In this document: piece by piece, positions 36,267 to 44,511 of the stretch
How the letters are laid out: each line of letters opens with the position of its first letter
Position numbering within the stretch: position 1 is the first letter of the stretch
Assembly: GCF_004363655.1 (NCBI RefSeq)
Contig: NZ_SNZH01000014.1
Location: forward strand, 124,001 to 188,000
Source of the DNA: Tahibacter aquaticus
Lineage (GTDB): Bacteria; Pseudomonadota; Gammaproteobacteria; Xanthomonadales; Rhodanobacteraceae
DNA length: 64,000 nt
Reading direction: 5' to 3'
The notes under the pieces: generated by a model
What the model was told of the DNA's origin: nothing
Database searches by the model: none
The model's input: the letters and a program-made list of their open reading frames with translations, nothing else
Position numbers and translations under genes: made by a program

Positions 36267-36926
36267 ATGATCGACCTTGATCTATCGTCGCGCGCGTCTG
36301 CCTGGCTGGAACGGGCCTGGCTGGCACGCTATCTGGATCGGAGTCTGGACGACGACGAAACAGCCCGTTTCGAAGCCTATGTTCTGGACAAGCCCGATCT
36401 TCTGCGCGACATCGAGGCGGACAACGACCTGCGCGACAGCCTGGCCGCCGCTGGTCCTGAGCTGCTTGCCGCAGAACCTGCCGACAACACACTGCCGGCA
36501 GCGGTACCCGCGCGCCGGCGGCGCCCGGCGCTGGCCGCCGGACTGGCGCTGGCCGCATCGCTGCTGGTCGGCCTGGGCCTGGGCAGCCAGTGGCACGGCG
36601 GCCAGCGCGACGCGATAGAGGCCAGCCCGGGCCGGGTCGTATTCGATACCTTGCGCGGCGAGGCGCTGAAGCCGCGCTGGGAGTTCGCCACCGCGGGCAA
36701 GCCCGACGAAATGCTGATCGTCGATATATCCGTGGCTTCGGATGCACAGAAGGTTTCCGTGCAATTGCCCGACGGCAGCCAGCGCGTGCTGCGTGTCTCG
36801 TCCGAGGGTTTTGCCACCTTCATCGCACCGCGCGCGCTGCTGGCCGGCAAGACCGTGCAGATGAGCGTGACCGGTGCCGATGGCCGGCAGCTGCAGCGCA
36901 GCCTGGAGTTCAGCGGCGGCGGCTGA
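36267..36926 (+). CDS. Probable membrane anti-sigma factor
   Basis: The 219-aa protein has a short cytoplasmic helical N-terminus (residues 1-70, WLARYLDRSLDDDETARFEA, like a zinc-less anti-sigma domain). One membrane segment follows (ALAAGLALAASLLVGLGLG, about 92-110), then a periplasmic beta-rich domain (VVFDTLRGEALKPRWEF and MLIVDISVASDAQKVSVQLP). There is no HxxxCxxC zinc motif. Its place right after the ECF sigma gene in the same direction supports the role. It ends near a perfect 20-bp palindrome at 36967-36986. Confidence 0.65.
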   Translation: MIDLDLSSRASAWLERAWLARYLDRSLDDDETARFEAYVLDKPDLLRDIEADNDLRDSLAAAGPELLAAEPADNTLPAAVPARRRRPALAAGLALAASLLVGLGLGSQWHGGQRDAIEASPGRVVFDTLRGEALKPRWEFATAGKPDEMLIVDISVASDAQKVSVQLPDGSQRVLRVSSEGFATFIAPRALLAGKTVQMSVTGADGRQLQRSLEFSGGG

Positions 36927-36966
36927 GTTTGCTGCTGCCGGGCCGAGCAATGACCTGCCGAGTTCT

Positions 36967-36986
36967 TGCAGCCTGCACAGGCTGCA
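36967..36986. promoter_or_regulatory. Perfect 20-bp palindrome
   Basis: TGCAGCCTGCACAGGCTGCA lies 41 bp after the anti-sigma stop. As RNA it forms a 9-bp hairpin with a two-base loop but has no T-run. It could be an operator for the following gene or a stop signal for the sigma operon. Confidence 0.4.
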
Positions 36987-37130
36987 GGCGGTATCTTGCA
37001 AACTGCCCCGTGACCGGCCTCGGCATAATTCAGTAATTTGTTGGTTTTGCGGTGATTTATGCCGGTCTGGGCGATTGGCACGAATGCTGAGTGGATGACT
37101 GCAACGCGAATTTAGCCGCAGGAGTCCCGC

Positions 37131-37577
37131 ATGAACCCGACCCGTTCTGTCTACCGCACCGCAGACGTCCATCAGCTGCTGGCCGAAACCGTCCGTCATC
37201 TGGCCGATGCGCGCGAGTTCTATCTGCATGCGTCGCGCTCGGTGCTCGACGCCGAGATTCGCCATGCCTTCGCCTTCTCTGCCGAAGCCCAGTCGGCTTT
37301 GCTGCAATCCCTGCAGCAGTCCGTGCCGGCGGCGCGGCTGGACGGCGAGCAACCGCCGTCGGTGTTCGCGGCTATCGCCGGGCAGTTCGACGGCCGCCGA
37401 CCGCAGGCTGCGGCGCGCGAGCTGCATGCCCTCGACATGGACCTGATGCAGCGCATCGAAGCACTGTTCGCCAACTACCCCGACATGAACGTGCGCGCCG
37501 CACTGAAAAAGCATGTGCTGACCATCCAGCGGGCCGGTGACGCCACCCGCCGCCTGGCCCTGCGCAACGTCGCCTGA
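37131..37577 (+). CDS. PA2169/DUF2383-like four-helix protein
   Basis: The 148-aa protein is predicted to be almost all helix. The pattern VHQLLAETVRHLADAREFYL, then IRHAFAFSAEAQSALLQSLQ and a last helix LMQRIEALFANYPDMNVRAA resembles the ferritin-like PA2169/DUF2383 family. The iron-ligand glutamates are not clearly present, so metal binding is uncertain. ATG 37131 follows AGGAG. The lipocalin gene begins 18 bp later, probably in the same operon. Confidence 0.6.
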   Translation: MNPTRSVYRTADVHQLLAETVRHLADAREFYLHASRSVLDAEIRHAFAFSAEAQSALLQSLQQSVPAARLDGEQPPSVFAAIAGQFDGRRPQAAARELHALDMDLMQRIEALFANYPDMNVRAALKKHVLTIQRAGDATRRLALRNVA

Positions 37578-37595
37578 GCGCTCAGGAAACCCGTC

Positions 37596-38147
37596 ATGGA
37601 AGCCTCGCTGCCCAGCAAGATCGCCGCTGCCATTGCCCTCGCAATGGCTGGCCTGACCTCCGCCAGTTCCATCGTCGCCGACGCGCCTACCGTGCCGTCG
37701 ATCGAACTGGATCGCTACGTCGGCACCTGGTACGAGCAGGCCCGCCTGCCGAACCGTTTTCAGCGCGACTGCGTGCGCGATGTCAGTGCGAGCTATGCGC
37801 TCAACGACGACGGTTCGATCAACGTGACCAACCGTTGCGTGCGTGCTGACGGCAGCGAGGAAACGGCCAAGGGATTGGCCACAGTGCCGGACCTGAGCCA
37901 GCCGGGACAGCTTGCCGTGACCTTCATGCCCAAGGGGCTGCGCTGGCTGCCCTTCACTCAGGCGCAGTATCGCGTCGTGGCGCTGGATCCGGACTACCGC
38001 TGGAGCATCGTCGGCGGCGAAGATCGCAAGTACCTGTGGCTGCTGACGCGCGAGCCGGCCATCGATTCCGTACAGCGGGGCCTGCTGCTCGACAAGGCAC
38101 GCGAGCTGGGCTACGACACGGCGCAACTGCAGTTCAGCAGTCACTGA
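37596..38147 (+). CDS. blc: Bacterial lipocalin Blc-like
   Basis: The 183-aa protein has an N-terminal signal (KIAAAIALAMAGLTSASS) without a lipobox, then a lipocalin domain. The signature strand LDRYVGTWYEQARLPNRFQ carries the GxW motif, followed by SYALNDDGSINVTNRC and YRVVALDPDYRWSIVGGEDR. It matches Blc/apolipoprotein D-type lipocalins, which bind lysophospholipids or fatty acids. E. coli Blc is a lipoprotein, but here the cysteine is missing, so the protein is probably soluble in the periplasm. It is followed by a strong terminator. Confidence 0.85.
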   Translation: MEASLPSKIAAAIALAMAGLTSASSIVADAPTVPSIELDRYVGTWYEQARLPNRFQRDCVRDVSASYALNDDGSINVTNRCVRADGSEETAKGLATVPDLSQPGQLAVTFMPKGLRWLPFTQAQYRVVALDPDYRWSIVGGEDRKYLWLLTREPAIDSVQRGLLLDKARELGYDTAQLQFSSH

Positions 38148-38194
38148 ACGGCGCGCGCCTGCAGCGGTCGGGCCATCGACCAGGCCGTTTTCCC

Positions 38195-38217
38195 AAAAGG
38201 CGCTTCGGCGCCTTTTT
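38195..38217 (+). terminator. Rho-independent terminator after the lipocalin gene
   Basis: AAAAGGCGC-TTCG-GCGCCTTTTT is a perfect stem with a stable TTCG tetraloop and a T-run, 48 bp after the stop. It can work in both directions. The remaining 300 bp to the next gene show nothing else. Confidence 0.9.
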
Positions 38218-38522
38218 CGCACCGTGAAGTTCTGCCTTTTGCCACGCCGGCCGACACAGGCAGGAAGAAGCGCTTGCCGCCGATGGTGCCTGTGCCTGTG
38301 CCGGTTAGCGATCGGGCAGGGTGGTGACACCTTGGTCCGTCGCCGGCAAGCCGCCACGGCTGCCTTTCTTCCCTGAGAGAATCGCCGCGCGACACACACG
38401 TGTAGCGATGCAGGAGTAAATCCTCTTCTGCCTGCAGCGGCCGTCGGCCGCTGTCGCCGTTGCCCTCCGCAAGACGTTGTTGCCATACACCTTCCCGTGC
38501 TGTCTGGCCGCAGGAGAACGCC

Positions 38523-41180
38523 ATGTCGTTTCTTAAGGATCTGATCGGCAAGCTCGCCGGCGAAAAAACCGCCGATTTCGAATTCCTGTTCCTGCCCTCG
38601 CAACAGCCGCCGCTGGATCTGGCCACCGACAGCCACTACGTGCGCATTTCGCTGCGTGCCGCGCGGATTACCGATGTGCGCAAGTGGACTACCAAATACA
38701 GCCCGGTCGTGCATGCGCGCTTCAATTTCATCGAACGGCGCAAGGGCGAGCAGGAAGTGCTCAGCGTGGTCGCGCCGAACAAGGTGTTCGAAGCGCTGGA
38801 CGCGGCGCATGCGGAGCGCCTGATCGTGCTCGACCAGCCCCTGCTCGGGCCGGTGCCGTATCGCGGTGGCATGGAGCTGGAAATCGGCCTGTTTTCGTTC
38901 GGTGCGGCCGACCTGGCCCAACCCTATCTGGAACTGCTCGGCGACTTGAGCAAGGCCGCCGGCGTTGCCTTCATCAGCCAGATCGAGCCATTCCTGGCGC
39001 CGTTGCGCCGCGGTGCCGAACTGCTGTTCGACCAGAACCGCTCGGTGCTGGAAATCGGCATCGCGCTGGGCCAGGCGCAGTGGCAGGCCGGCACCTACGT
39101 GGTGGCGCGCGTGCCCAAGGGCACGCTGGCGCCGGGCGCATACAGCCTGGACGCCAAGGACTACAAGCTGCTGGACAAGAACAGGCAGCCGGCACCGTTT
39201 CCCTATTTCGTCTTCGCCGTGGAAGCACTGGAACAGCGGGCCGACTACGCGCGCATTCCCGATGTGCGCGACGGCTGGGAGTCTGTGCGCAGCGTCGCCA
39301 GCGAAGGCCGTCCACCCGGCGAAGTGCGCCAGCGCTTCAACGAGTTCCGCCGTCGCGTCTGGCTTTGCGCCGATCTGCTGGCCGCCGACAAACCGCGCAT
39401 CCTGGATATTTTCAGCCGCGAGATCGCCGGTGCCGGCTACGACGTCGCCGCGCCGCTGGAGATGGCCGGGCTGGAAGGCATGCCGCGCCCGCGGCTGCGG
39501 CCACTGCCTGGTGCGGAGCAGGTGCTGGCCGTGCTTTCGCCACCCGCAGCCGGCCTGCAGGGCGCCGCCTTCGCCGAAGGCGTGCGCGCGGCCGCCGCGC
39601 CGCGCATCTCGGTGGCCGAGCTGCAGCGCAAGATGCGCGACCCGGGCATCAGCGACGAAGAGCTGCGGCCGTATTTCACCGCGGCGCCGAACGCATCGCG
39701 GCCGTTTGCGCCGTCCATCATTCCCAACCCGGACACGGTCGATGTCGCCGCACCGGGCGACGGCCTGGAAGGCGCGATGATGATGGACTGGGCCAACTCC
39801 TGGGCCCGTTCCCGGCGCAAGCGCGAGTTCAAGCGGCGCCTCGGCCGCGGCGATTCGCGCCCGATACTCGTGTCCGAAGGCGACTCCTGGTTCCAGTTCC
39901 CCATCATGCTCAAGGACGTGATCGACAATGTGGACGAGTGGTACAACGTCTGGAGCGTCGATTCGGCCGGCGACACCTTGCAGAACATGGTGCTGGACAA
40001 TGCCGAGTACATGCAGGCGCTGCGCGAGCACAAGGGCAAGGTGCGGGCCTTCCTGTTTTCCGGCGGCGGCAACGACGTGGTCGGCGAAGACGCCCAGGGC
40101 AATTCCATCATCGGCCAGATCGTGCGGCCGTTCGAGGCCGGCCGCCCGGTGGAGTGGTACCTGGATACCGACGGTGTGCGCGAAAAGCTCGATTTCATCG
40201 AATCCTGCTACCGCCAGGTGGTCGGCAACGTGGCGCGCGAGTTTCCCAGCCTGCCTATCCTCTGTCACGGTTACGACCGGGCCATTCCCGGCGGCGCACC
40301 CGGCGACCCGCGCCATGCCATCTGGGCCAGCCAGGACGAATGGATGGGCAAGGCGATGCGCGAACAATTGCACATTGCTGACCCGGCCCTGCGCCGCGCT
40401 ATCGTTTCCCTGCTGATCGACCGCTTCAACGAGCGCATCCAGCGCGTCTGCGGCGGTAACAATGCCCAGGGCGCCTTCCGCAATGCCTGGCATGTCGATG
40501 TGCGCGGCACGCTGAGCGAACTGCGTCACTGGGCCGACGAGCTGCATCCCACCGACGCGAGCTTCGTACGCGTGGCGGCGCTGTTCCGCGACGTGCTGGA
40601 GCAGGCCGGCGTAGCCGGGGTAGAAACCGAAAGCGTGGCTGGCCGGCGCGAGCCCACGGTCGTAGATCCGGGCCACGATGCCGCTGCCGACGCTGTCGCG
40701 CTCGACGAAAACGCTCTGGAAGCCGCGGACGTCTCATCGCTCGAAGGCGTCAGCAACTGGCGCGTCGCGGCCAGCCTGCTACAGCTGCGCCAGCAGATCA
40801 ACACGCGCTTCCCGCTGCGCAGCAAGGCCAGCGACGGCACCATTGGCGATCCCAGCCACCAGACCCGCGCGTCCGATCACAACCCCTGGATACGCACCGG
40901 CAACACGGGCGTGGTGTCGGCCATGGACATCACCCACGACAAGGCCAACGGCTGCGACGGCGAATGGCTGGCCACGCAGCTGCGCAACAGCCGCGACAGC
41001 CGCATCAAATACATCATCTGGAACCGGCGCATCTGCAATGCCTCGCCGATCGGCGAGGCCGCGGCCTGGGAATGGCGTGCATATACCGGCAGCAATGGGC
41101 ATACCCACCACGTGCATCTGTCGGTACAGGCCGAGCCGGCGCTGTACGATTCGGCGGCGGCCTGGGATCTGGGGGCATAG
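38523..41180 (+). CDS. Three-domain fusion: unknown N-terminal domain, SGNH-like hydrolase, peptidoglycan-peptidase-like C-terminus
   Basis: The 885-aa protein has no signal peptide or membrane segment. Residues 1-about 410 are of unknown fold (MSFLKDLIGKLAGEKTADFE, WTTKYSPVVHARFNFIERRK). The middle (about 440-680) looks like an SGNH/GDSL hydrolase: ILVSEGDSWFQFP near 450 (block I Ser), FSGGGNDVVG near 514 (block III Asn), and DELHPTD near 673 (block V Asp/His). The C-terminal about 130 residues resemble endolysin-type M15 peptidases: ASDHNPW (near 785), VSAMDITHD (near 802), RIKYIIWNRRI, and HTHHVHLSV (near 865) give the His/Asp/His zinc set. A leader of 375 bp with a terminator precedes it. 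Confidence 0.72.
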   Translation: MSFLKDLIGKLAGEKTADFEFLFLPSQQPPLDLATDSHYVRISLRAARITDVRKWTTKYSPVVHARFNFIERRKGEQEVLSVVAPNKVFEALDAAHAERLIVLDQPLLGPVPYRGGMELEIGLFSFGAADLAQPYLELLGDLSKAAGVAFISQIEPFLAPLRRGAELLFDQNRSVLEIGIALGQAQWQAGTYVVARVPKGTLAPGAYSLDAKDYKLLDKNRQPAPFPYFVFAVEALEQRADYARIPDVRDGWESVRSVASEGRPPGEVRQRFNEFRRRVWLCADLLAADKPRILDIFSREIAGAGYDVAAPLEMAGLEGMPRPRLRPLPGAEQVLAVLSPPAAGLQGAAFAEGVRAAAAPRISVAELQRKMRDPGISDEELRPYFTAAPNASRPFAPSIIPNPDTVDVAAPGDGLEGAMMMDWANSWARSRRKREFKRRLGRGDSRPILVSEGDSWFQFPIMLKDVIDNVDEWYNVWSVDSAGDTLQNMVLDNAEYMQALREHKGKVRAFLFSGGGNDVVGEDAQGNSIIGQIVRPFEAGRPVEWYLDTDGVREKLDFIESCYRQVVGNVAREFPSLPILCHGYDRAIPGGAPGDPRHAIWASQDEWMGKAMREQLHIADPALRRAIVSLLIDRFNERIQRVCGGNNAQGAFRNAWHVDVRGTLSELRHWADELHPTDASFVRVAALFRDVLEQAGVAGVETESVAGRREPTVVDPGHDAAADAVALDENALEAADVSSLEGVSNWRVAASLLQLRQQINTRFPLRSKASDGTIGDPSHQTRASDHNPWIRTGNTGVVSAMDITHDKANGCDGEWLATQLRNSRDSRIKYIIWNRRICNASPIGEAAAWEWRAYTGSNGHTHHVHLSVQAEPALYDSAAAWDLGA

Positions 41181-41186
41181 ACCAGG

Positions 41187-41225
41187 GCGCAAGCCGCGCG
41201 GCCGGTTCAGCCACGCGGCTTGCGC
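41187..41225. terminator. Hairpin between convergent genes
   Basis: GCGCAAGCCGCG (41187-41198) pairs perfectly with CGCGGCTTGCGC (41214-41225) over 12 bp. It lies 6 bp after the fusion gene stop and runs into the end of the convergent TfoX-like gene. There is no T-run on either side. Confidence 0.55.
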
Positions 41226-41695
41226 GTTGAATTTCTGGCGCTGGTTTCACTGGGGCCTGCGGATTTTGCTTTGGCCGCCTTGGCCCTGGGCGTGGCAGCT
41301 GCCTTGGCGGCTTTGCCAGCGGACGCCGGTTTCTTCGCTGCTTTCGGCCTGGCCGACGGTTTCGCATTCGCCTTGCGCAGCGCGGCGGCAAACGCGCGCC
41401 GCGCCCAGGGCGTCATGGCTTCGGTGGAATCCATCGCCTCGTCGGGTACCGTCCAGTAACTCATCTGCACCGTCTTGTCCTTGCCCTCGTACGTCCAGGC
41501 TTCGCAGCCGGCGGCAGCGAAGGCGGCGCGTGTTTCGGCGTCGACTTTCAGGAACAGGCGCTGCTCGAAGGCGAGCGCGAACATCAGGCCGTCGTAGTAG
41601 ATGCCATGGCCGCCGAACATGCGCCGCAGGCTGACCTTGCCCAGGCCCGACAGCAGTTCCTGCAGATAGTCGATGAAGCTGTTGTCGCTGGACAT
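41207..41695 (-). CDS. TfoX/Sxy N-terminal domain protein with Lys/Ala-rich tail
   Basis: The 162-aa protein has a TfoX N-terminal domain in residues 1-105. Its signs are FIDYLQELLSGLGKVSLRRMFGG (the LxxLG-x-V-x-xRxMFGG motif) then YYDGLMFALAFEQRLFLKVD and MSYWTVPDEAM. The C-terminal 50 residues are a basic Ala/Lys repeat (KAAKAAATPRAKAAKAKSAG), which may bind nucleic acid. TfoX relatives control competence in Haemophilus and Vibrio, but this short form has unknown function. ATG 41695 excludes an arginine/proline-rich in-frame extension. Confidence 0.82.
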   Translation of the reverse strand: MSSDNSFIDYLQELLSGLGKVSLRRMFGGHGIYYDGLMFALAFEQRLFLKVDAETRAAFAAAGCEAWTYEGKDKTVQMSYWTVPDEAMDSTEAMTPWARRAFAAALRKANAKPSARPKAAKKPASAGKAAKAAATPRAKAAKAKSAGPSETSARNSTRKPRG

Positions 41696-41754
41696 GAGGG
41701 CCTGTTTTCCGGTGGGCTTCGCAGTGCCGTAAAGCCTAACCTGCCGCGGCGGCC

Positions 41755-42660
41755 TCATCGCATCAGATAGGGCGCGATCGTTTCGGCCAGCCAGTTCATG
41801 AAAACCTGTACGCGCCTGGGCAGGTGGCGGCGGTGGGCGTAGAGGATGGAAACCGGCATCGGCTCGGCGCGCCATTGCGGCAATACTTCCACCAGTTCAC
41901 CTTTTGCCAATAGCGTTCGCATGCCGACATCGGGCGCCTGGATCAGGCCCAGCCCGGCCAGGCAGGCGGCACGATAGGCTTCGGAATTGTTGACCACGAG
42001 CGAGACCGGCATGTCCAGGGTATGCACCTGGCCCTGGGCATCGACGTATTCGAAGGGTTCCGGCCGTGCGCCGAGCACGTTGGCATAGCCGATGAGTTGG
42101 TGCCGGGCAAGGTCTTCCAGCCGCTGCGGCCGGCCGTGGGTTTCCAGGTAGGCGCGGCTGGCCACGCTGACGATGCGGAAGCGCCCCAGTGGCCTTGCCA
42201 CCAGGCTGGAATCGGCCAGCGTGCCCACGCGCACGACACAGTCGAAGCCTTCGCGTACCAGATCGACGCGGCGATCGGTGCTGCTCAGTTCCACGCTGAG
42301 CCCCGGGTGCGTGGCGAGGAAACCGGGCAGTCGCGGCATCACGATGCTGCTGGCCAGACCGATGGACATGTCGACACGCAGGCGGCCGGTATACGCCGAC
42401 TCGCCGAGCTGGAACATGCTCTGCAGCTCGTCCACGTCGGCGAGCAGATCCTGCGCGCGTTCGTAATACGCCTGGCCGTCCTGGGTCAGCTGCACGCGCC
42501 GTGTCGTGCGCTGCAGCAGGCGCGTACCCAGCCGCGCTTCCAGCTGCTGTACCGCGGTGGAGACCGAGGCCTTGGGTAGACCGAGCCGGTCGGCGGCCTG
42601 GGTAAAGCTCGATAGTTCGGCTACGCGCAGGAAGATCTGGACCGCGTCGAACAGGTTCAT
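41755..42660 (-). CDS. LysR-family transcriptional regulator
   Basis: The 301-aa protein starts MNLFDAVQIFLRVAELSSFT and has the LysR winged helix-turn-helix (AADRLGLPKASVSTAVQQLE, RLLQRTTRRVQLTQDG). The effector domain (about 90-295) resembles regulators such as YafC/DmlR type (RRVDLVREGFDCVVRVGTLA). I prefer ATG 42660 for the standard LysR N-terminus, though ATG 42672 adds four residues. It is divergent from the short-chain dehydrogenase gene 130 bp away, the usual layout for a LysR and its target. Confidence 0.88.
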   Translation of the reverse strand: MNLFDAVQIFLRVAELSSFTQAADRLGLPKASVSTAVQQLEARLGTRLLQRTTRRVQLTQDGQAYYERAQDLLADVDELQSMFQLGESAYTGRLRVDMSIGLASSIVMPRLPGFLATHPGLSVELSSTDRRVDLVREGFDCVVRVGTLADSSLVARPLGRFRIVSVASRAYLETHGRPQRLEDLARHQLIGYANVLGARPEPFEYVDAQGQVHTLDMPVSLVVNNSEAYRAACLAGLGLIQAPDVGMRTLLAKGELVEVLPQWRAEPMPVSILYAHRRHLPRRVQVFMNWLAETIAPYLMR

Positions 42661-42699
42661 GCGGCAGGCCATTTATTCGGATCTGGCGAACAGTCTAAA

Positions 42700-42720
42700 C
42701 GGATAGTCCGCATTTATCCG
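42700..42720. promoter_or_regulatory. Candidate LysR-binding site
   Basis: CGGATAGTCCGCATTTATCCG has inverted arms CGGATA/TATCCG with a 9-bp spacer, in the divergent promoter between the LysR and SDR genes. It fits a T-N11-A-type LysR box loosely. Confidence 0.4.
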
Positions 42721-42789
42721 CCACGATCCGGCAATGACAATGGCGCCACGACACCGCCCGGTGTCGCTTTTCCCCGATCGGAGCAGACC

Positions 42790-43548
42790 ATGACACGCAA
42801 GATTGCACTGATTACCGGCGGCAGCCGCGGCCTGGGCCGCAGTGCTGCGCTCAAGCTCGCCGCCCAGGGCGTCGACCTCGTATTGACCTATCGCCAGCGC
42901 GCCGACGAAGCAGCCAGCGCCGTGGCCGAGGTCGAAGCCCTGGGCGGCAAGGCCGTTGCGCTGGCGCTGGACGTCGGCGCGGTCGGCACGTTCGCTGCCT
43001 TCGCCACGGCGCTGCACACGCAATTGCAGACGCATTGGCAGCGCGACAGTTTCGACTTCCTCGTCAACAACGCCGGCGTGGGCGCGCATGCGACCATTGC
43101 CGACACCACTGAAGCGCAGTTCGACGAACTCATGAACGTGCATTTCAAAGGGGTGTTCTTCCTCACCCAGAGCCTGCTGCCGCTGCTCGCCGATGGCGGC
43201 CGCATCGTGAATATTTCCAGCGGCCTTGCGCGCTTTGCCTTGCCGGGCTATGCCGCCTACGCGGCGATGAAGGGTGCCATCGAAGTGCTGACGCGCTACC
43301 TCGCCAAGGAACTTGGCCCGCGCGGCATCGCCGTGAACACCCTGGCGCCTGGCGCAATCGAGACCGATTTCGGCGGCGGTGCCGTGCGCGACAACAGCGC
43401 CCTGAACGCGTTCGTCGCTGCACAGACCGCGCTGGGCCGCGCCGGCCGGCCCGACGATATCGGCGGCGCGATTGCCCTGCTGCTGGCGCCGGACAGCGGC
43501 TGGATCAATGCGCAGCGCATCGAAGCCTCGGGCGGCATGTTTCTCTGA
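42790..43548 (+). CDS. Short-chain dehydrogenase/reductase (SDR)
   Basis: The 252-aa protein is a classical SDR. TGGSRGLGRSAALKLA at residues 9-24 is the TGxxxGxG cofactor motif, FLVNNAGVGAHA holds NNAG, and S140-type serine, YAAYAAMKGA (YxxxK) and VNTLAPGAIETDF follow. It should reduce or oxidise a small carbonyl compound using NAD(P)H. The substrate is unknown. It is probably regulated by the divergent LysR protein. A large inverted repeat lies right after its stop. Confidence 0.88.
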   Translation: MTRKIALITGGSRGLGRSAALKLAAQGVDLVLTYRQRADEAASAVAEVEALGGKAVALALDVGAVGTFAAFATALHTQLQTHWQRDSFDFLVNNAGVGAHATIADTTEAQFDELMNVHFKGVFFLTQSLLPLLADGGRIVNISSGLARFALPGYAAYAAMKGAIEVLTRYLAKELGPRGIAVNTLAPGAIETDFGGGAVRDNSALNAFVAAQTALGRAGRPDDIGGAIALLLAPDSGWINAQRIEASGGMFL

Positions 43549-43579
43549 CGCGCGAGACGGCGGACCTGCGCGGCCGATT

Positions 43580-43634
43580 GCCTGCAACGGATAAATCGGA
43601 CGAGCGATTGGCTTCCGATCTGTCCGTTGCAGGC
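43580..43634. terminator. Long inverted repeat between convergent genes
   Basis: The arms are 21 bp with two mismatches, starting GCCTGCAACGGATAAATCGG (43580-43600) and its complement (43614-43634), with a 13-bp loop. It lies between the SDR and GNAT stops and could end transcription from both sides, although there is no T-run. Its CGGATAAATCGGA part echoes the LysR-promoter site. Confidence 0.5.
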
Positions 43635-43636
43635 CA

Positions 43637-44164
43637 CTACAGCGGTTTGTGGAAATAGGTCGTCGCGCAGAATGTGCCGTCGGGCATCAGTGCATAGTTC
43701 GGAATGCTGCCGACACGCTGCCAGCCCGCGCGCTGGTACAGCCGTTCTGCATCGCCTCCGCTGACAGTGTCGAGTACCAGTACGCTTTTTCCCGCGGCGC
43801 GCGCCAGCTGTTCGATTTCCGCCATCAGCCGCTGCGCTACACCGCGGCGGCGCGCGCTGCGATGCACCAGCATCTTGGCCACGTCGGCGCGGTGCGGCTG
43901 GTTGTCGGGCAGGGCGACGACCAATTGCACGGTGCCGACGATGCGTCCGTCGCCATGCCGGGCCACCAGCAACAGGCGTTCGCCGCGCGCGACGGCGTCG
44001 GCGACGGCGTGCCAGAACGCCACAGCGCGCTGCCGCGGCAACGGCAGCAGGAAACCGACCGAGGCGCCGCCTTCGACGCAGTCGGCCAGCAGGTCGGCCA
44101 GCGCCTCGACCGATTGCCTGGCCTGTTCGCCGCTGAGGCGGCAGATGCCGATGTCTTCGTTCAT
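43637..44164 (-). CDS. GNAT-family N-acetyltransferase
   Basis: The 175-aa protein has the GNAT acetyl-CoA motif A, VAKMLVHRSARRRGVAQRLM (RRxGVA loop, about residues 100-119), followed by GKSVLVLDTVSGGDAERLYQRAGW, the usual motif B. GRIVGTVQLVVALP is the preceding beta strand. The acceptor is unknown. Its start ATG 44164 overlaps the stop of the upstream LMW-PTP-like gene by 4 bp, so the two are translationally coupled. Confidence 0.85.
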   Translation of the reverse strand: MNEDIGICRLSGEQARQSVEALADLLADCVEGGASVGFLLPLPRQRAVAFWHAVADAVARGERLLLVARHGDGRIVGTVQLVVALPDNQPHRADVAKMLVHRSARRRGVAQRLMAEIEQLARAAGKSVLVLDTVSGGDAERLYQRAGWQRVGSIPNYALMPDGTFCATTYFHKPL

Positions 44165-44511
44165 ACGAGTTCGCTTCGCCGCGGCCCCGGCAGCAAGTGG
44201 GTGACCTTTTGCCGCAGCAGCTGTACCAGCACCGGATCCATGTAGTCGTACTCGTCGGGAATATCCAGGCAGACGACGCGCTTGCCGTTCAGGTGCGCGC
44301 GGAATTTCTTCGCCAGCTTGTTGCGATGGGATTTCTCCATCACGAAGATCAGCTCGGCCCAGTGCAGCAACTCCGGCGACAGCGGCACCTCGGCCTCGGC
44401 GTTCAGTCCGGCCGACTGCACCTCGATGCCCGGCCAGTCGGAAAACACCTGCTCGGCAGTGGGACTGCGCAGGCGGTTCTGGCTGCACAGAAACAGCACG
44501 TTCTTGCTCAC
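44161..44511 (-). CDS. Low-molecular-weight protein tyrosine phosphatase-like protein
   Basis: The 116-aa protein starts VSKNVLFLCSQNRLRSPTAE. This is like the LMW-PTP P-loop C-x5-R-S, here CSQNRLRS, so the nucleophilic Cys and Arg are kept. It continues with EVQSAGLNAEAEVPLSPELL and LIFVMEKSHRNKLAKKF, then CLDIPDEYDYMDPVLVQLL, which holds the general-acid region (DIPDEYDYMD). It is shorter than true LMW-PTPs (about 150 aa) and belongs to a distinct small family. The start is GTG 44511, because upstream sequence is low-complexity. It is coupled to the GNAT gene. Confidence 0.8.
   Translation of the reverse strand: MSKNVLFLCSQNRLRSPTAEQVFSDWPGIEVQSAGLNAEAEVPLSPELLHWAELIFVMEKSHRNKLAKKFRAHLNGKRVVCLDIPDEYDYMDPVLVQLLRQKVTHLLPGPRRSELV

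Noticed and set aside
36282-40676. A 1464-codon open frame on the minus strand
   Set aside because: It runs antisense across the anti-sigma, four-helix, lipocalin and fusion genes. Its composition (Ala/His/Arg/Gln-rich) has no domain, and the GC-rich third positions of the real genes leave the opposite frame open.
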